Assembly: GCF_029201445.1 (NCBI RefSeq)
Contig: NZ_CP102381.1
Coordinates: forward strand, 1,674,001-1,738,000
Length of the DNA: 64,000 nt
Direction of reading: 5' to 3'
DNA from: Thiomicrorhabdus lithotrophica
GTDB taxonomy: Bacteria > Pseudomonadota > Gammaproteobacteria > Thiomicrospirales > Thiomicrospiraceae
Position 1 is the first letter of the stretch. Every line of letters starts with the position of its first letter. This document shows, one piece after another, positions 25,446 through 34,661 of the stretch. The translations under genes and the position numbers were made by a program. Below the pieces are notes generated by a model, which saw nothing but the letters and a program-made list of their open reading frames with translations, was not told the DNA's origin and made no database searches.

Positions 25446-28127
25446 ATGACTGATAAAAATAATAACAATGACCTGCTAGAAAACGATTCCGCTCAAGCAC
25501 AAGTGACGGATACAGAATCAACCGAAAAGGTGCCGTTTGCAGACTATGGTGAGAGTGAAGATTTTATCCTTAGTGATGAAGATGAGCTTGAGACTGAAGT
25601 GGATACCGATGCGATTAAAATCGAAGTCAATGAAGAGCTTGCGCAAAGGCTAATTGATACGGCTAATGCCGTTCTTGAAGGTGAGCATATCGTGGCTAAC
25701 CCTGGCAGCATTTTTGGTCAATTGGCTAAACCTGAACTTACCATTCCAAAAGAAATCTTTCTACTTCCTGTTAAAGAACGTCCTTTCTTTCCTGGACAAC
25801 AGCTACCTGTTTTACTCAACAAAGATAGCTGGGGTGAAACTTACGATGCTATTAAGGCTGGCAAGTGTAAGTACATTGGAATCATTTTTGTTAATACTGA
25901 AGATCACGATAAAGCCGAACCCAGTGACTTTTGCAAAATGGGAACCTTAGTCAAAATTCACGACCCAAAAGTAAAAGAAGATTACATTCAGTTGATTGCT
26001 GAAGGTGTGAAACGTTTTGATATTGAAAACTGGGTGTCTGGTAAAGCACCTTATCGCGCCCAAGTAAACTACCCAAAAGACATTATTGATGGTTCTGAAC
26101 AAGAGTTTAAGGCTTATGGCTTAGCAATTATGAATGCGTTTAGAGAGTTATTGCCACTTAACCCTTTATACAGTGAAGAGCTTAAGTATTTCTTAAACCG
26201 CTATAGCGCTAGTGAACCCTCACAACTTGCCGACTTTGCTGCAGGATTAACGACAGCAGAAAATGACAAGCTTCAAGATGTACTTGAAACACTAAACCTT
26301 GCCGAAAGAATGGAAAAGGTTTTAGCGCTATTCAAACAAGAAATTGAGGTCACTAAAATTCAGTTTAATATCCGTGAACGTGTTGAAGAGAAACTCTCTG
26401 ACCATCAACGCGAGTTCTTTTTGCGCCAACAGTTAAATGAAATTCAAAAAGAGCTAGGCATGGTTAAAGATGACCAAACCTTAGATACCGACCGTTTTAG
26501 AGAGCGCATTGAAAAATTAACCTTATCTAAAGAAGCCACTAAAAAAGCCGAAGAAGAATTAAGTAAGCTCAGCATGCTTGATCCTCAGTCTCCTGAATAT
26601 AATGTAGCGCGCAACTGGTTAGACTGGTTGACCCAGCTTCCTTGGGGCAAATACAGTGAAGATTTATTAGATTTAAAGCGTGCCAAAAAAGTGCTTGATA
26701 AAGGTCACGACGGCTTAGAAGATGTTAAGGATCGTATTCTTGAATTTTTGGCTGTAGGCTCACTTAAGGGCGAAGTATCTGGTTCCATTATCTGTTTAGT
26801 TGGTCCTCCTGGTGTCGGTAAAACCTCTATTGGTCGCTCTATTGCTGAATCTTTAGGGCGCAAGTTTTACCGGTTTTCAGTAGGTGGCATGCGCGATGAG
26901 GCTGAAATAAAAGGTCATCGACGTACCTACATTGGTGCTATGCCAGGTAAGTTTATGCAAGCCTTAAAAGATTGTGAAACGGCCAATCCGGTAATCATGC
27001 TGGATGAGATTGATAAAATTGGCGCTTCTTTTCAAGGCGATCCAGCATCGGCGTTGTTAGAAGTTTTGGATCCAGAGCAGAACCATGAATTCATGGATCA
27101 CTTTATGGATATTCGTTTCGACTTATCCAAAGCTCTTTTTGTGTGTACCGCAAATACGTTAGACACGATTCCAGGTCCTTTACTTGACCGTATGGAAGTC
27201 ATTCGACTATCAGGTTACATCACAGAAGAAAAAGTCCAAATTGCTAAACATCATCTATGGCCTAGTCTACTTAAGGAGTCAGGTTTAACCAAAGAACAGG
27301 TGCAAATAACCCCTGCGGCGATTCGTCACGTTATTGAAGGTTATGCGCGTGAATCAGGTGTGCGTAATCTTAAAAAACAACTGGCAAAACTGGTTCGTAA
27401 ATTAGCCATAAAGTTCGTGACAACCGATTTAGAAAGCACCAAAATCCATGTTAATGAGCTTGAAGAAATGCTTGGACAACCGCGCTTTACGCCAGAAAAG
27501 ACCAATCAACAAATTGGTACAGTGACTGGTTTAGCTTGGACCTCTATGGGTGGTGCAACCTTAACGATTGAGGCTGGACGAGTCCATACCTTAAATCGAG
27601 GATTTAAACTTTCTGGCCAACTTGGTGATGTTATGCAAGAGTCAGCTGGAATTGCGTATAGCTTTATCTCTTCAAACTTAGAAAAGTACAAAGCTGACCC
27701 TGAGTTTTTTGATAAGGCTTTTGTTCACCTTCATGTGCCTGATGGTGCAACCCCAAAAGATGGTCCTAGTGCGGGTGTCACTATGGCAACAGCCCTACTC
27801 TCTTTAGCGCGTGATGAAGCGATTAAAACCCCTTTAGCCATGACAGGAGAATTGAGTTTGACTGGTTTGGTTTTACCTGTTGGTGGAATTCGTGAAAAGG
27901 TCATTGCCGCTAAACGAATTGGCATTAAAGAGTTAATTTTGCCGGAAGATAATCGTAAAGATTTTCAAGAGCTTCCTGATTATTTGCAGGAAGGAATAAC
28001 AGTACATTTTGCTAAACACTTTGATGATGTTGCGCGTTTAACCTTTAATATCAGAAGCAAATCATTAGCTTTAAAAACCTTTTTATCACAAAAGGCCGCC
28101 GCTGAAGATATAAGCACACAACATTGA
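25446..28127 (+). CDS. lon: ATP-dependent Lon protease with acidic N-terminal extension
   Basis: The 893-residue cytosolic AAA+ protease degrades misfolded and regulatory proteins. After an unusual acidic extension (about residues 1-85, rich in Glu and Asp) come the LON substrate domain (about 100-310), a coiled coil, and the AAA+ module with Walker A GPPGVGKTS (453-460) and Walker B VIMLDEIDKIG. The proteolytic domain has the Ser-Lys dyad: Ser775 in DGPSAGVTM and Lys818 in GIREKVIAAK, 43 residues apart as in E. coli Lon. It is about 110 residues longer than E. coli Lon. A palindromic terminator follows. Confidence 0.95.
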   Translation: MTDKNNNNDLLENDSAQAQVTDTESTEKVPFADYGESEDFILSDEDELETEVDTDAIKIEVNEELAQRLIDTANAVLEGEHIVANPGSIFGQLAKPELTIPKEIFLLPVKERPFFPGQQLPVLLNKDSWGETYDAIKAGKCKYIGIIFVNTEDHDKAEPSDFCKMGTLVKIHDPKVKEDYIQLIAEGVKRFDIENWVSGKAPYRAQVNYPKDIIDGSEQEFKAYGLAIMNAFRELLPLNPLYSEELKYFLNRYSASEPSQLADFAAGLTTAENDKLQDVLETLNLAERMEKVLALFKQEIEVTKIQFNIRERVEEKLSDHQREFFLRQQLNEIQKELGMVKDDQTLDTDRFRERIEKLTLSKEATKKAEEELSKLSMLDPQSPEYNVARNWLDWLTQLPWGKYSEDLLDLKRAKKVLDKGHDGLEDVKDRILEFLAVGSLKGEVSGSIICLVGPPGVGKTSIGRSIAESLGRKFYRFSVGGMRDEAEIKGHRRTYIGAMPGKFMQALKDCETANPVIMLDEIDKIGASFQGDPASALLEVLDPEQNHEFMDHFMDIRFDLSKALFVCTANTLDTIPGPLLDRMEVIRLSGYITEEKVQIAKHHLWPSLLKESGLTKEQVQITPAAIRHVIEGYARESGVRNLKKQLAKLVRKLAIKFVTTDLESTKIHVNELEEMLGQPRFTPEKTNQQIGTVTGLAWTSMGGATLTIEAGRVHTLNRGFKLSGQLGDVMQESAGIAYSFISSNLEKYKADPEFFDKAFVHLHVPDGATPKDGPSAGVTMATALLSLARDEAIKTPLAMTGELSLTGLVLPVGGIREKVIAAKRIGIKELILPEDNRKDFQELPDYLQEGITVHFAKHFDDVARLTFNIRSKSLALKTFLSQKAAAEDISTQH

Positions 28128-28160
28128 TTTAATTCACTCTGTTTTAAAACCTTTCTAAAC

Positions 28161-28200
28161 AAAAAAGCCAAACTACCAGGCCTGGTAGTTTGGCTTTTTT
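28161..28200 (+). terminator. Palindromic terminator built around the iterated repeat
   Basis: AAAAAAGCCAAACTACCAGG and its exact complement form a 40-base perfect palindrome centred on the repeat (core 28175-28186). It lies between convergent lon and the HDOD gene and ends in T-runs on both strands. Confidence 0.88.
28175..28186. repeat. Iterated palindrome ACCAGGCCTGGT, exact copy in terminator
   Basis: Exact copy at the centre of the terminator shared by lon and the HDOD gene. Confidence 0.9.
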
Positions 28201-28252
28201 CATTTAATTTCATGCTCAATCTTAATAACCGAGTTAAAAACCCACCGTTGCA

Positions 28253-29146
28253 TTAATCTTTAAAACTATAAGACATTAAAGCAGTACGAATCTCTGTAAT
28301 AACATTATCTTCAATCATTAATTCTTGCAAACCATCAAATTCATAAGCCTTCATTTCTCCACCTCGATAAGCACCTAAAGAGATTTCTGAAACAATCGCG
28401 CTGGCTAATTTAATCATAGCCACCATTGCACGTACGTTATCATTTTTAATAAGCTCACACTTTTCATTGTGATGGAGCATGATAGCATTTAGCATTTCTG
28501 TTGGTAAGTGCCACTTTTTACCAATCAAAACCCCTATTATGGCGTGATTGGATCCATAAGCAGCTTCCTCTTTGGCGATACAAGAAATTGGCAATGACAA
28601 GCCAGCTCTGAACAAAGGATCGTACTTTAATTCATCTTTAGAGGCCAACAGCATTGCGCCTACATTGTGAAATAGACCTAGCATATAAGCTTCGTCACGA
28701 CTAACGCCCTCAACCCATTCAGAAATATCCGCCATACAAAAAGCGATATCCACACTATGATCCATAATGTCTTTTAAAAGACCTTCACCACCAAATAGGT
28801 TTTTAACTGCGGCAGCGACAACCAGATTATAGATATTATCCAAACCCAATACATTGACTGCCTCACGAATGGATCGAACAGGCTCTCGCAGTTTAACTAT
28901 GGGAGAATTTACAATGCGCATCACTTCACCAGACAAGGTGGTGTTTTTTTCAATAATTTCAGCTACAGTCACTATACTAGCTAATTTACTGTTAATTTCT
29001 TTTTCTAACTGTAAAATTTCAGCCGGAAACTCAGGAATTTTTTGACCATGAATTGCTTGAATAGCATTACGAAATCTTTGTTGCATTGGTTCAACTTTCT
29101 TTATAGGTTTTTTCCATTTTTCTCTAGAGAAAAATCTGATGTTCAC
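28253..29146 (-). CDS. HDOD domain protein
   Basis: The 297-residue cytosolic protein consists of an HDOD domain (about residues 40-240), recognisable from EFPAEILQLEKEINSKLASI, MRIVNSPIVKLREPVRSIRE and AVNVLGLDNIYNLVV. Later YMLGLFHNVGAMLL and AIIGVLIGKKW mark the degenerate HD region. There is no second output domain. HDOD-only proteins are linked to signalling, motility and stress; the ligand is unknown. A related protein is at 41788. It is convergent with lon. Confidence 0.85.
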   Translation of the reverse strand: MNIRFFSREKWKKPIKKVEPMQQRFRNAIQAIHGQKIPEFPAEILQLEKEINSKLASIVTVAEIIEKNTTLSGEVMRIVNSPIVKLREPVRSIREAVNVLGLDNIYNLVVAAAVKNLFGGEGLLKDIMDHSVDIAFCMADISEWVEGVSRDEAYMLGLFHNVGAMLLASKDELKYDPLFRAGLSLPISCIAKEEAAYGSNHAIIGVLIGKKWHLPTEMLNAIMLHHNEKCELIKNDNVRAMVAMIKLASAIVSEISLGAYRGGEMKAYEFDGLQELMIEDNVITEIRTALMSYSFKD

Positions 29147-29397
29147 CTTCTTGCGAATTATATAGTAATATGAATTCAGCTTTACATTCTCAGCCTATTT
29201 TGTTCACTAAAAAGAATAGACATCAATCTGTATTAAAACTACTTTTCAATTATAAAGCCACTAAATTTTACTTAACCAGGTCTAGTAAACTAGAAAAGCA
29301 CTCAAAGCAAAACAATACAGAAGTTATTTAAGTAATAAATCAATTCTGTTTCAGAAGCTTTAAAGTATTACGAGTCACTTCTTATTACTTTCAAAAT

Positions 29398-30108
29398 TTA
29401 ATTGGCTTCTAGATTTTTTACAGCACGCTCCACCAAAGGCGCAACTCTCTCTAAGATAACCGGTTGAGCTTCTGAGTTAGGATGCAATCCATCCCATTGC
29501 ATTAAGTCTGGGTCTAAAGCGACTGGCTCTAAAAAGAAAGGATCAAACAATAGTGAATTTTTCTCTGCTAGCTTTTTATACATCTTTTGAAACAACGCAT
29601 CATAAGCAGGACCATAATTAGTCGGTAACTGCACCCCTAATAAAATGACTTTACAGGCCTGGTTAAACAGAGGACAAGCTTCAATCATTTGCTGCAAGTT
29701 TGCTTGACTTACATTTAAGTCTTGCCCTCTTAATGCATCATTGGCGCCTAATTCTAAAATCATAATGTCAGGCTTATGCTTTTCTAGGAGGCTAGTAAGC
29801 CTTTGTTTACCGCCTGAAGTGGTCTCTCCACTAATGCTTGCGTTTACCACATTAAGCTGTGGATATTGGTTTTGTAATAGACTTACCCAACCCTGATGAA
29901 TATCTAGCCCATAAGCCGCACTCAAGCTGTCCCCCAACACCAATAAGCTTTTATTGCCAGTTGACGTTGGAACAGTCATATTTCCTTCATTGATTGGTGC
30001 TTGCGGTTCTGCGAAGCTTAGACTAGGATTGAAGACAATCAATGTTAATAATAAGAGCTGTCCGAGTCTATGAACCCGACGAACATAATTGAATTGCAAA
30101 ACGTGCAT
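29398..30108 (-). CDS. tesA: Arylesterase / acyl-CoA thioesterase I (GDSL family)
   Basis: The 236-residue periplasmic SGNH hydrolase has a signal peptide ([20 protein letters not shown]) and the catalytic set: Ser in LLVLGDSLSAAYGL, Gly/Asn in ELGANDALRG, and the Asp-His pair in WDGLHPNSEA. The ATG at 30108 follows an AAGGGA ribosome site; a TTG six bases upstream is less likely. Its 5' end overlaps the divergent ybbA gene by 39 bases. The tesA-ybbA-ybbP neighbourhood is also known from E. coli. A near copy of the palindrome lies in the gene at 29652-29663. Confidence 0.92.
   Translation of the reverse strand: MHVLQFNYVRRVHRLGQLLLLTLIVFNPSLSFAEPQAPINEGNMTVPTSTGNKSLLVLGDSLSAAYGLDIHQGWVSLLQNQYPQLNVVNASISGETTSGGKQRLTSLLEKHKPDIMILELGANDALRGQDLNVSQANLQQMIEACPLFNQACKVILLGVQLPTNYGPAYDALFQKMYKKLAEKNSLLFDPFFLEPVALDPDLMQWDGLHPNSEAQPVILERVAPLVERAVKNLEAN
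29652..29663. repeat. Iterated palindrome, near copy inside tesA
   Basis: TACAGGCCTGGT, two mismatches at the left end. On the coding strand it reads Asn-Gln-Ala-Cys, a different frame from the other gene-borne copies. Confidence 0.6.
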
Positions 30109-30762
30109 TACCAAATCCCTTCCGATAATAGTATTTTAGATATCATAAAAGCCTGCGACTTAAGAGTCCAGCCACATGAAACAATCGCCATTGTCGGACG
30201 TTCTGGTTCAGGTAAATCAACCCTTCTGTCAATCATGGCTGGTCTAGAAAATTCTACATCAGGCCAGGTAACTTTATTAGGTCAAGCGTTAAATGACTGT
30301 TCTGAAGATCAGCGTGCTCAAATACGAGCTCAGCAAGTTGGTTTTATTTTTCAAAACTTTCAACTCATGCCTAGTATGACAGCTTTAGAAAATATCTTAA
30401 TGCCATTAGAACTGTTTCAAATTGAAGATGCCGAACAGAAAGCATTAAAAGCATTAGAACAAGTTGGCTTAGCTAATAGAGCAAACCATCGCCCTGCTGA
30501 ACTATCGGGTGGTGAACAACAACGTGTGGCCATTGCACGTGCATTTGTGACCGAACCCAAAGTTTTATTTGCTGATGAGCCAACCGGTAACTTGGACGAA
30601 GAAACCGCTGAACAAATCCAATCTTTACTTTTAGAGCTTAATAAAACACTTAGTACCACCTTAATATTAGTTACTCATGACAATCACTTCGCGCAGCGTT
30701 GCCAACGCGTTTACCAGCTTATTAATGGACATTTAGTTGAAAAAACGGAAACTGCCCAATGA
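30070..30762 (+). CDS. ybbA: ABC transporter ATP-binding protein, YbbA/LolD type
   Basis: The 230-residue ATPase has Walker [10 protein letters not shown], the Q-loop in [20 protein letters not shown], signature [15 protein letters not shown], Walker [15 protein letters not shown] and the switch His in LVTHDNHFA. This is the MacB/LolD-like class that works with FtsX-type permeases. The stop overlaps the ybbP start (ATGA), so the two form one transporter. The N-terminus overlaps tesA; no better internal start exists without losing the first ABC strand. By synteny it may export lipids or precursors, but the substrate is unknown. Confidence 0.92.
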   Translation: MNPTNIIELQNVHYQIPSDNSILDIIKACDLRVQPHETIAIVGRSGSGKSTLLSIMAGLENSTSGQVTLLGQALNDCSEDQRAQIRAQQVGFIFQNFQLMPSMTALENILMPLELFQIEDAEQKALKALEQVGLANRANHRPAELSGGEQQRVAIARAFVTEPKVLFADEPTGNLDEETAEQIQSLLLELNKTLSTTLILVTHDNHFAQRCQRVYQLINGHLVEKTETAQ

Positions 30763-33263
30763 TTAAGAACGTGACACTTGAGGCTATTACAGCTTCTAAA
30801 TGGTTTTATCGTAGCCTTAAAAAAGGCGATTGGTTGTGGTTAATCATCGCAGTAATCATAGCAAGCGCAACGGTAACGGTGGTAAAGCAACTTGGTGAAA
30901 CCGTTCAGCAAAGTATGTTGCGTAAAGCGGCTGAATCAATGGGGGCGGATTATGTCATTAAAAGTTCTCGTCCAATTGATCTCAAATGGCAACAGCAAGC
31001 AGAAAACTTTGGACTTACAACTAGACAAAGCATCTCAATAGTCACAATGGCGTTGGCAAATGATAAAAATGCACAGCAACAGTTTCAACTGGTTCAACTT
31101 AAAGGCGTATCCTCACCAAACCCTTTAAGAGGTGAATTAGCACCTAATAAAATTTTGTCCTTTAGCAATCTAACCTCTGATTCAATCTGGGTTGAACCCA
31201 AGTTAATCTCTTTAATGCAAATTAACGAGAGCAGTCTCATTACCTTGGGAACCAAGCAGTTTACACTTGCCGGTAGTGTTGACGGTCCTCAACTGATAAA
31301 CCCCATAGCAAACTTTGCACCTCAAATTTGGATGGACCTTGAACAACTCAAACAGATTGAATTAATTGGTCCTGGTAGTCGAGTAAGTTATGAGTTAAGT
31401 TTGGCCGGTACCGATAAAGCAGTTAACCGATTCTCAAAACTCATCGAAAATAATAAAGAAGCACACTGGCAACTTCTCTCAGCTAAAGCCCCTTCTGAGG
31501 ATTTAGGTAATTCACTTGATACTGCTTGGTTGTTTTTAGATTTATCTGCTCTTTCGGCTGTTTTAGTGGCAGGAATGTCGATATTGATTGCAAGTCGTTT
31601 TTATTTGACCCGCTGGAAAAATAGCATGGCGTTAATGCGAGCCTTTGGTGCCAGTAATGCCACAATGACACGCTTGTTTGCGTTTCAACTAACGTGGATT
31701 GCTTTTTTTAGTAGCTTAATAGGTGTAACAATCGGCTACCTGCTCACCTTACTAATAGCGCCCTACCTAGCAGACTACTTTACCCCTTTAGTCATCGCTA
31801 ACCCAACACCAGCCATTCTAATTGGCTTTTTCAGTGGTCTACTTGTACTTTGGACTTTTGCTTGGCAAGCCTTTCAAACTGCAATTAAAACATCGCCTAT
31901 TCAAATTCTAAAATCGGTGCCTGTTCAGACACATTACATACACTGGTTTATTAGCTTCTTTCTTTTACTTGTATTGATTAGCTTAATGCTCGATATTGAT
32001 TCAGTCTTATGGATCGTAGTAGGCATTATTTTGATTAGTTTTGCTCTTTTCGCAGCTTCTGTTCTGCTACTTAAGGCGATGCTGTTCTTACAACGTTATA
32101 GTCGTGGCTGGTTCAAAATTGCATTATCTAATTTAACTAAAGAACCAGGCCTGGTAAAGATTCAATTAGTTTCGGTAGGCATGGTGTTGTTTGTCTTAAT
32201 GCTCATGACCTTTGTCAGACAAGATTTACTCCAAAATTGGCAAGCATCCTTGCCAGAGAATACACCCAATACCTTTGTTATGAATATTCAACCTAGCCAA
32301 AAGGGACAGGTAGATGACATCCTAAAAAATATGCAATATAAAAATGATGCGCCGATGGCAAGAGGTCGTTTAATCAAAGTTAATAATCAAGAGCTACTTG
32401 TAGAGCAACAGACGAGTGAACGTGCTCAAAGACTTTTACAGCGAGAAGCCAATATCGCTGTAATGTCAGAAATTCCAGAACATAACATGATTGTTGAGCA
32501 ACAAATAGAACAGAGTGAATTGCCAAAAGTATCGGTAGAACAAGGCATTGCCGAACTATTCAATATCAATCTAGGTGATAATCTACAGTTTAATATCGCT
32601 GGTCAAAAGCTTGAATATCAAGTGAACAGTATTCGTAAAGTTCAATGGCAAAGCTTTCAACTAAATTTCTTTTTTATCATTGAACCTACTCCAGAAAGAG
32701 CCCTACCGCTTTCTTATCTGAGTAACTTTCATTTACCAAAACTCTCAGCTGACTCCAAAGTCGATATAGCCTCGGAACTCACAAAACAACTCGCCATAAC
32801 AACACCTGGTGTTTTGCTGATTGATGTTAGAAAAATCATGTTACAAATTCAAGACATCATGACTCAAGCTAGTTGGGCAGTATCCGCTCTATATGCCTTT
32901 ACTTTATTAGCGAGTATTGGCGTATTGTTTACCGCTACTCTAGCAAGTCAGCAATCGAGAATCCAGAACTGGCTACTACTTAGAACCATTGGCGCAAAAA
33001 ATAATACGATTATAAAAATAGGTTTAACTGAATTTGCCTTTTTAGGCGGACTAGCAGGCTTTTTAGCAGCCAGTTTTGCACAAGTTTCAAGCTTATTGAT
33101 CAGTCAGTACCTTTTGAAAACCGATCCAATGTTCTCACCTGCCCTATGGCTATCTAGTATTATTATTGGTAGTGGTTTGTTTCTACTTATCGGCTTAATC
33201 ACCCAATGGTCCTACTTACATAAAAACCCACAAAGCCTAAAACGTTATCTAAATAGCAATTAA
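30759..33263 (+). CDS. ybbP: FtsX-like ABC transporter permease, YbbP type
   Basis: The 834-residue inner-membrane protein has an N-terminal anchor (LWLIIAVIIASATVTVVKQL), a large periplasmic domain (about 50-245), then a cluster of helices (about 255-440). A second periplasmic domain (about 470-690) and a final helix cluster follow. Such two-module FtsX architecture of about 800 residues matches YbbP. It pairs with YbbA. An exact copy of the palindrome lies in the coding sequence at 32144-32155, read as Glu-Pro-Gly-Leu-Val. No clear terminator follows. Confidence 0.9.
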   Translation: MIKNVTLEAITASKWFYRSLKKGDWLWLIIAVIIASATVTVVKQLGETVQQSMLRKAAESMGADYVIKSSRPIDLKWQQQAENFGLTTRQSISIVTMALANDKNAQQQFQLVQLKGVSSPNPLRGELAPNKILSFSNLTSDSIWVEPKLISLMQINESSLITLGTKQFTLAGSVDGPQLINPIANFAPQIWMDLEQLKQIELIGPGSRVSYELSLAGTDKAVNRFSKLIENNKEAHWQLLSAKAPSEDLGNSLDTAWLFLDLSALSAVLVAGMSILIASRFYLTRWKNSMALMRAFGASNATMTRLFAFQLTWIAFFSSLIGVTIGYLLTLLIAPYLADYFTPLVIANPTPAILIGFFSGLLVLWTFAWQAFQTAIKTSPIQILKSVPVQTHYIHWFISFFLLLVLISLMLDIDSVLWIVVGIILISFALFAASVLLLKAMLFLQRYSRGWFKIALSNLTKEPGLVKIQLVSVGMVLFVLMLMTFVRQDLLQNWQASLPENTPNTFVMNIQPSQKGQVDDILKNMQYKNDAPMARGRLIKVNNQELLVEQQTSERAQRLLQREANIAVMSEIPEHNMIVEQQIEQSELPKVSVEQGIAELFNINLGDNLQFNIAGQKLEYQVNSIRKVQWQSFQLNFFFIIEPTPERALPLSYLSNFHLPKLSADSKVDIASELTKQLAITTPGVLLIDVRKIMLQIQDIMTQASWAVSALYAFTLLASIGVLFTATLASQQSRIQNWLLLRTIGAKNNTIIKIGLTEFAFLGGLAGFLAASFAQVSSLLISQYLLKTDPMFSPALWLSSIIIGSGLFLLIGLITQWSYLHKNPQSLKRYLNSN
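32144..32155. repeat. Iterated palindrome ACCAGGCCTGGT, exact copy inside ybbP
   Basis: Exact copy within a coding sequence, read in frame as Pro-Gly-Leu-Val. Confidence 0.9.
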
Positions 33264-33471
33264 CAGTTATCTCTTTTTGGTCGCTTTAACACCTAGATTT
33301 GGGCTCTATAGAAAACAAATCTGGGGTAATCATAGTCAACAATCTAAAGAAGTTACCCACTAATTACCTTCACTATTCACGCTATCTCTATGTTAAATCA
33401 TAAATAAATTTGATTAACCGCAAAAGTAGTAATATAATATTACCAACTAATATAGTTAATGGAGTTTAGTT

Positions 33472-33618
33472 ATGGAAAATTCTAAATTAGAAAAAAAGTT
33501 AAACAAAACTTGGAAAAAGTTACTTAAAGCGAATACAAAGCACAACGAAGAGTTAGCGACAAACTTATTTAAAGAGATGATTGCTTTAGAAATAGAACAG
33601 AAAAAACGTCGTCATTAA
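33472..33618 (+). CDS. Small charged protein, 48 residues
   Basis: An ATG at 33472 lies seven bases after a GGAG ribosome site and opens a 48-codon frame. The product is helical and highly charged (MENSKLEKKLNKTWKKLLK at the start, EIEQKKRRH at the end). No family is recognised and there is no membrane segment. It sits in the gap between ybbP and tRNA-Pro, with its own AT-rich upstream region. Confidence 0.55.
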   Translation: MENSKLEKKLNKTWKKLLKANTKHNEELATNLFKEMIALEIEQKKRRH

Positions 33619-33695
33619 TTGCGAATCAATAGAAATAGCAAAGTATGTAATGCGGATATTTGAAAATATCTTCAAAATTTCCCCATCAATGAAAG

Positions 33696-33772
<77 letters not shown>

Positions 33773-33880
33773 AAATAGAATAACTAAATATCAGTCAAAG
33801 TAATCTGAATGCATTTGTATCAGATTAGGCTGTATTTATAATAAATTTGATTAAGCTGGATTTAGCTTATTTAGAATTAA

Positions 33881-33892
33881 CCCAGACCTGGT
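33881..33892. repeat. Iterated palindrome, degenerate copy
   Basis: CCCAGACCTGGT, two mismatches, one at the centre. It lies between tRNA-Pro and the MerR-type gene. Confidence 0.5.
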
Positions 33893-33926
33893 TAATTTGA
33901 ACAACATTAAAAAATCAAATAGTATC

Positions 33927-34325
33927 TTATTGATATCTTTTATTAAGGTAGTTTCTAAACTCTTCTGCTTCTTGCTTCATTTGTTGAAGCTGTTCAACAG
34001 CCGTTTTTTGCTCATGGTTTAGAGCTGTATCGGACAAATCCACATCTCTTTTAGAAAGACGGGTTTTAGCCCCTGGAATAGTAAAACCTTGATCATGTAA
34101 AAGGCTTTTTATCTCTAATACCAAAATAACATCGTTCTTTTGATAGTAGCGACGACCACGACGTTTACTAGGCTCAAGTTGTGGAAAAACTTGCTCCCAG
34201 TAACGTAAAACATGTGATTTCAACTCACAAATATCAGCTACTTCACCGATAGTAAAGTACTTCTTATCTGGCAACTCAATTTCAAGTTGCTCTGCAAATT
34301 GACTTTGTTTCTTAGGCTTGGCCAT
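33927..34325 (-). CDS. MerR family transcriptional regulator
   Basis: The 132-residue protein has a MerR winged helix: [20 protein letters not shown] (first helices), [20 protein letters not shown] (wing) and a short coiled coil at the C-terminus. There is no cysteine effector site. It is the standard MerR-like gene that follows ihfA in gammaproteobacteria, and its targets are unknown. Its start overlaps the end of ihfA by 14 bases, so the two are translationally coupled. Confidence 0.92.
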   Translation of the reverse strand: MAKPKKQSQFAEQLEIELPDKKYFTIGEVADICELKSHVLRYWEQVFPQLEPSKRRGRRYYQKNDVILVLEIKSLLHDQGFTIPGAKTRLSKRDVDLSDTALNHEQKTAVEQLQQMKQEAEEFRNYLNKRYQ

Positions 34326-34605
34326 GATTATCTATTTGAGCACGCAATTTTTGTCCAGGCTTAAATGTTACCACTCTTCTCGCAGAAATGGGAACATCTT
34401 CTCCTGTTCTTGGATTACGGCCTGGTCGTGGTGCTTTATCACGCAATTCAAAATTACCAAAACCTGATAACTTAATTTGCTCACCAGAAACCAGTACATC
34501 ACTGATTTCATCATAAAACTGCTCTACTAACTCTTTAGACTCACGTTTATTGAATCCAAATGTATCTGCTAGATCTTGTGCTATATCTGCTTTAGTCAAC
34601 GTCAT
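34312..34605 (-). CDS. ihfA: Integration host factor alpha subunit
   Basis: The 97-residue DNA-bending protein matches IHF-alpha: [20 protein letters not shown] at the start, [20 protein letters not shown] in the body, and the arm [20 protein letters not shown]. It pairs with IHF-beta, which is not in the window. It lies downstream of pheT in the same operon, as in E. coli. Confidence 0.96.
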   Translation of the reverse strand: MTLTKADIAQDLADTFGFNKRESKELVEQFYDEISDVLVSGEQIKLSGFGNFELRDKAPRPGRNPRTGEDVPISARRVVTFKPGQKLRAQIDNHGQA

Positions 34606-34661
34606 ATGATTTTCCTATTACATTTAGCTTGTTATAAATAAAATTATAAAGATGCTTAATA

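Noticed and set aside
33295-33322. Terminator after ybbP
   Set aside because: AGATTTG and CAAATCT pair, but no T-run follows and the loop is long, so it is not called a terminator.
34429-34437. GGCCTGGT inside ihfA as a palindrome copy
   Set aside because: Only half the palindrome is present and it falls in a strongly conserved protein motif (PGRNP), which explains the bases.
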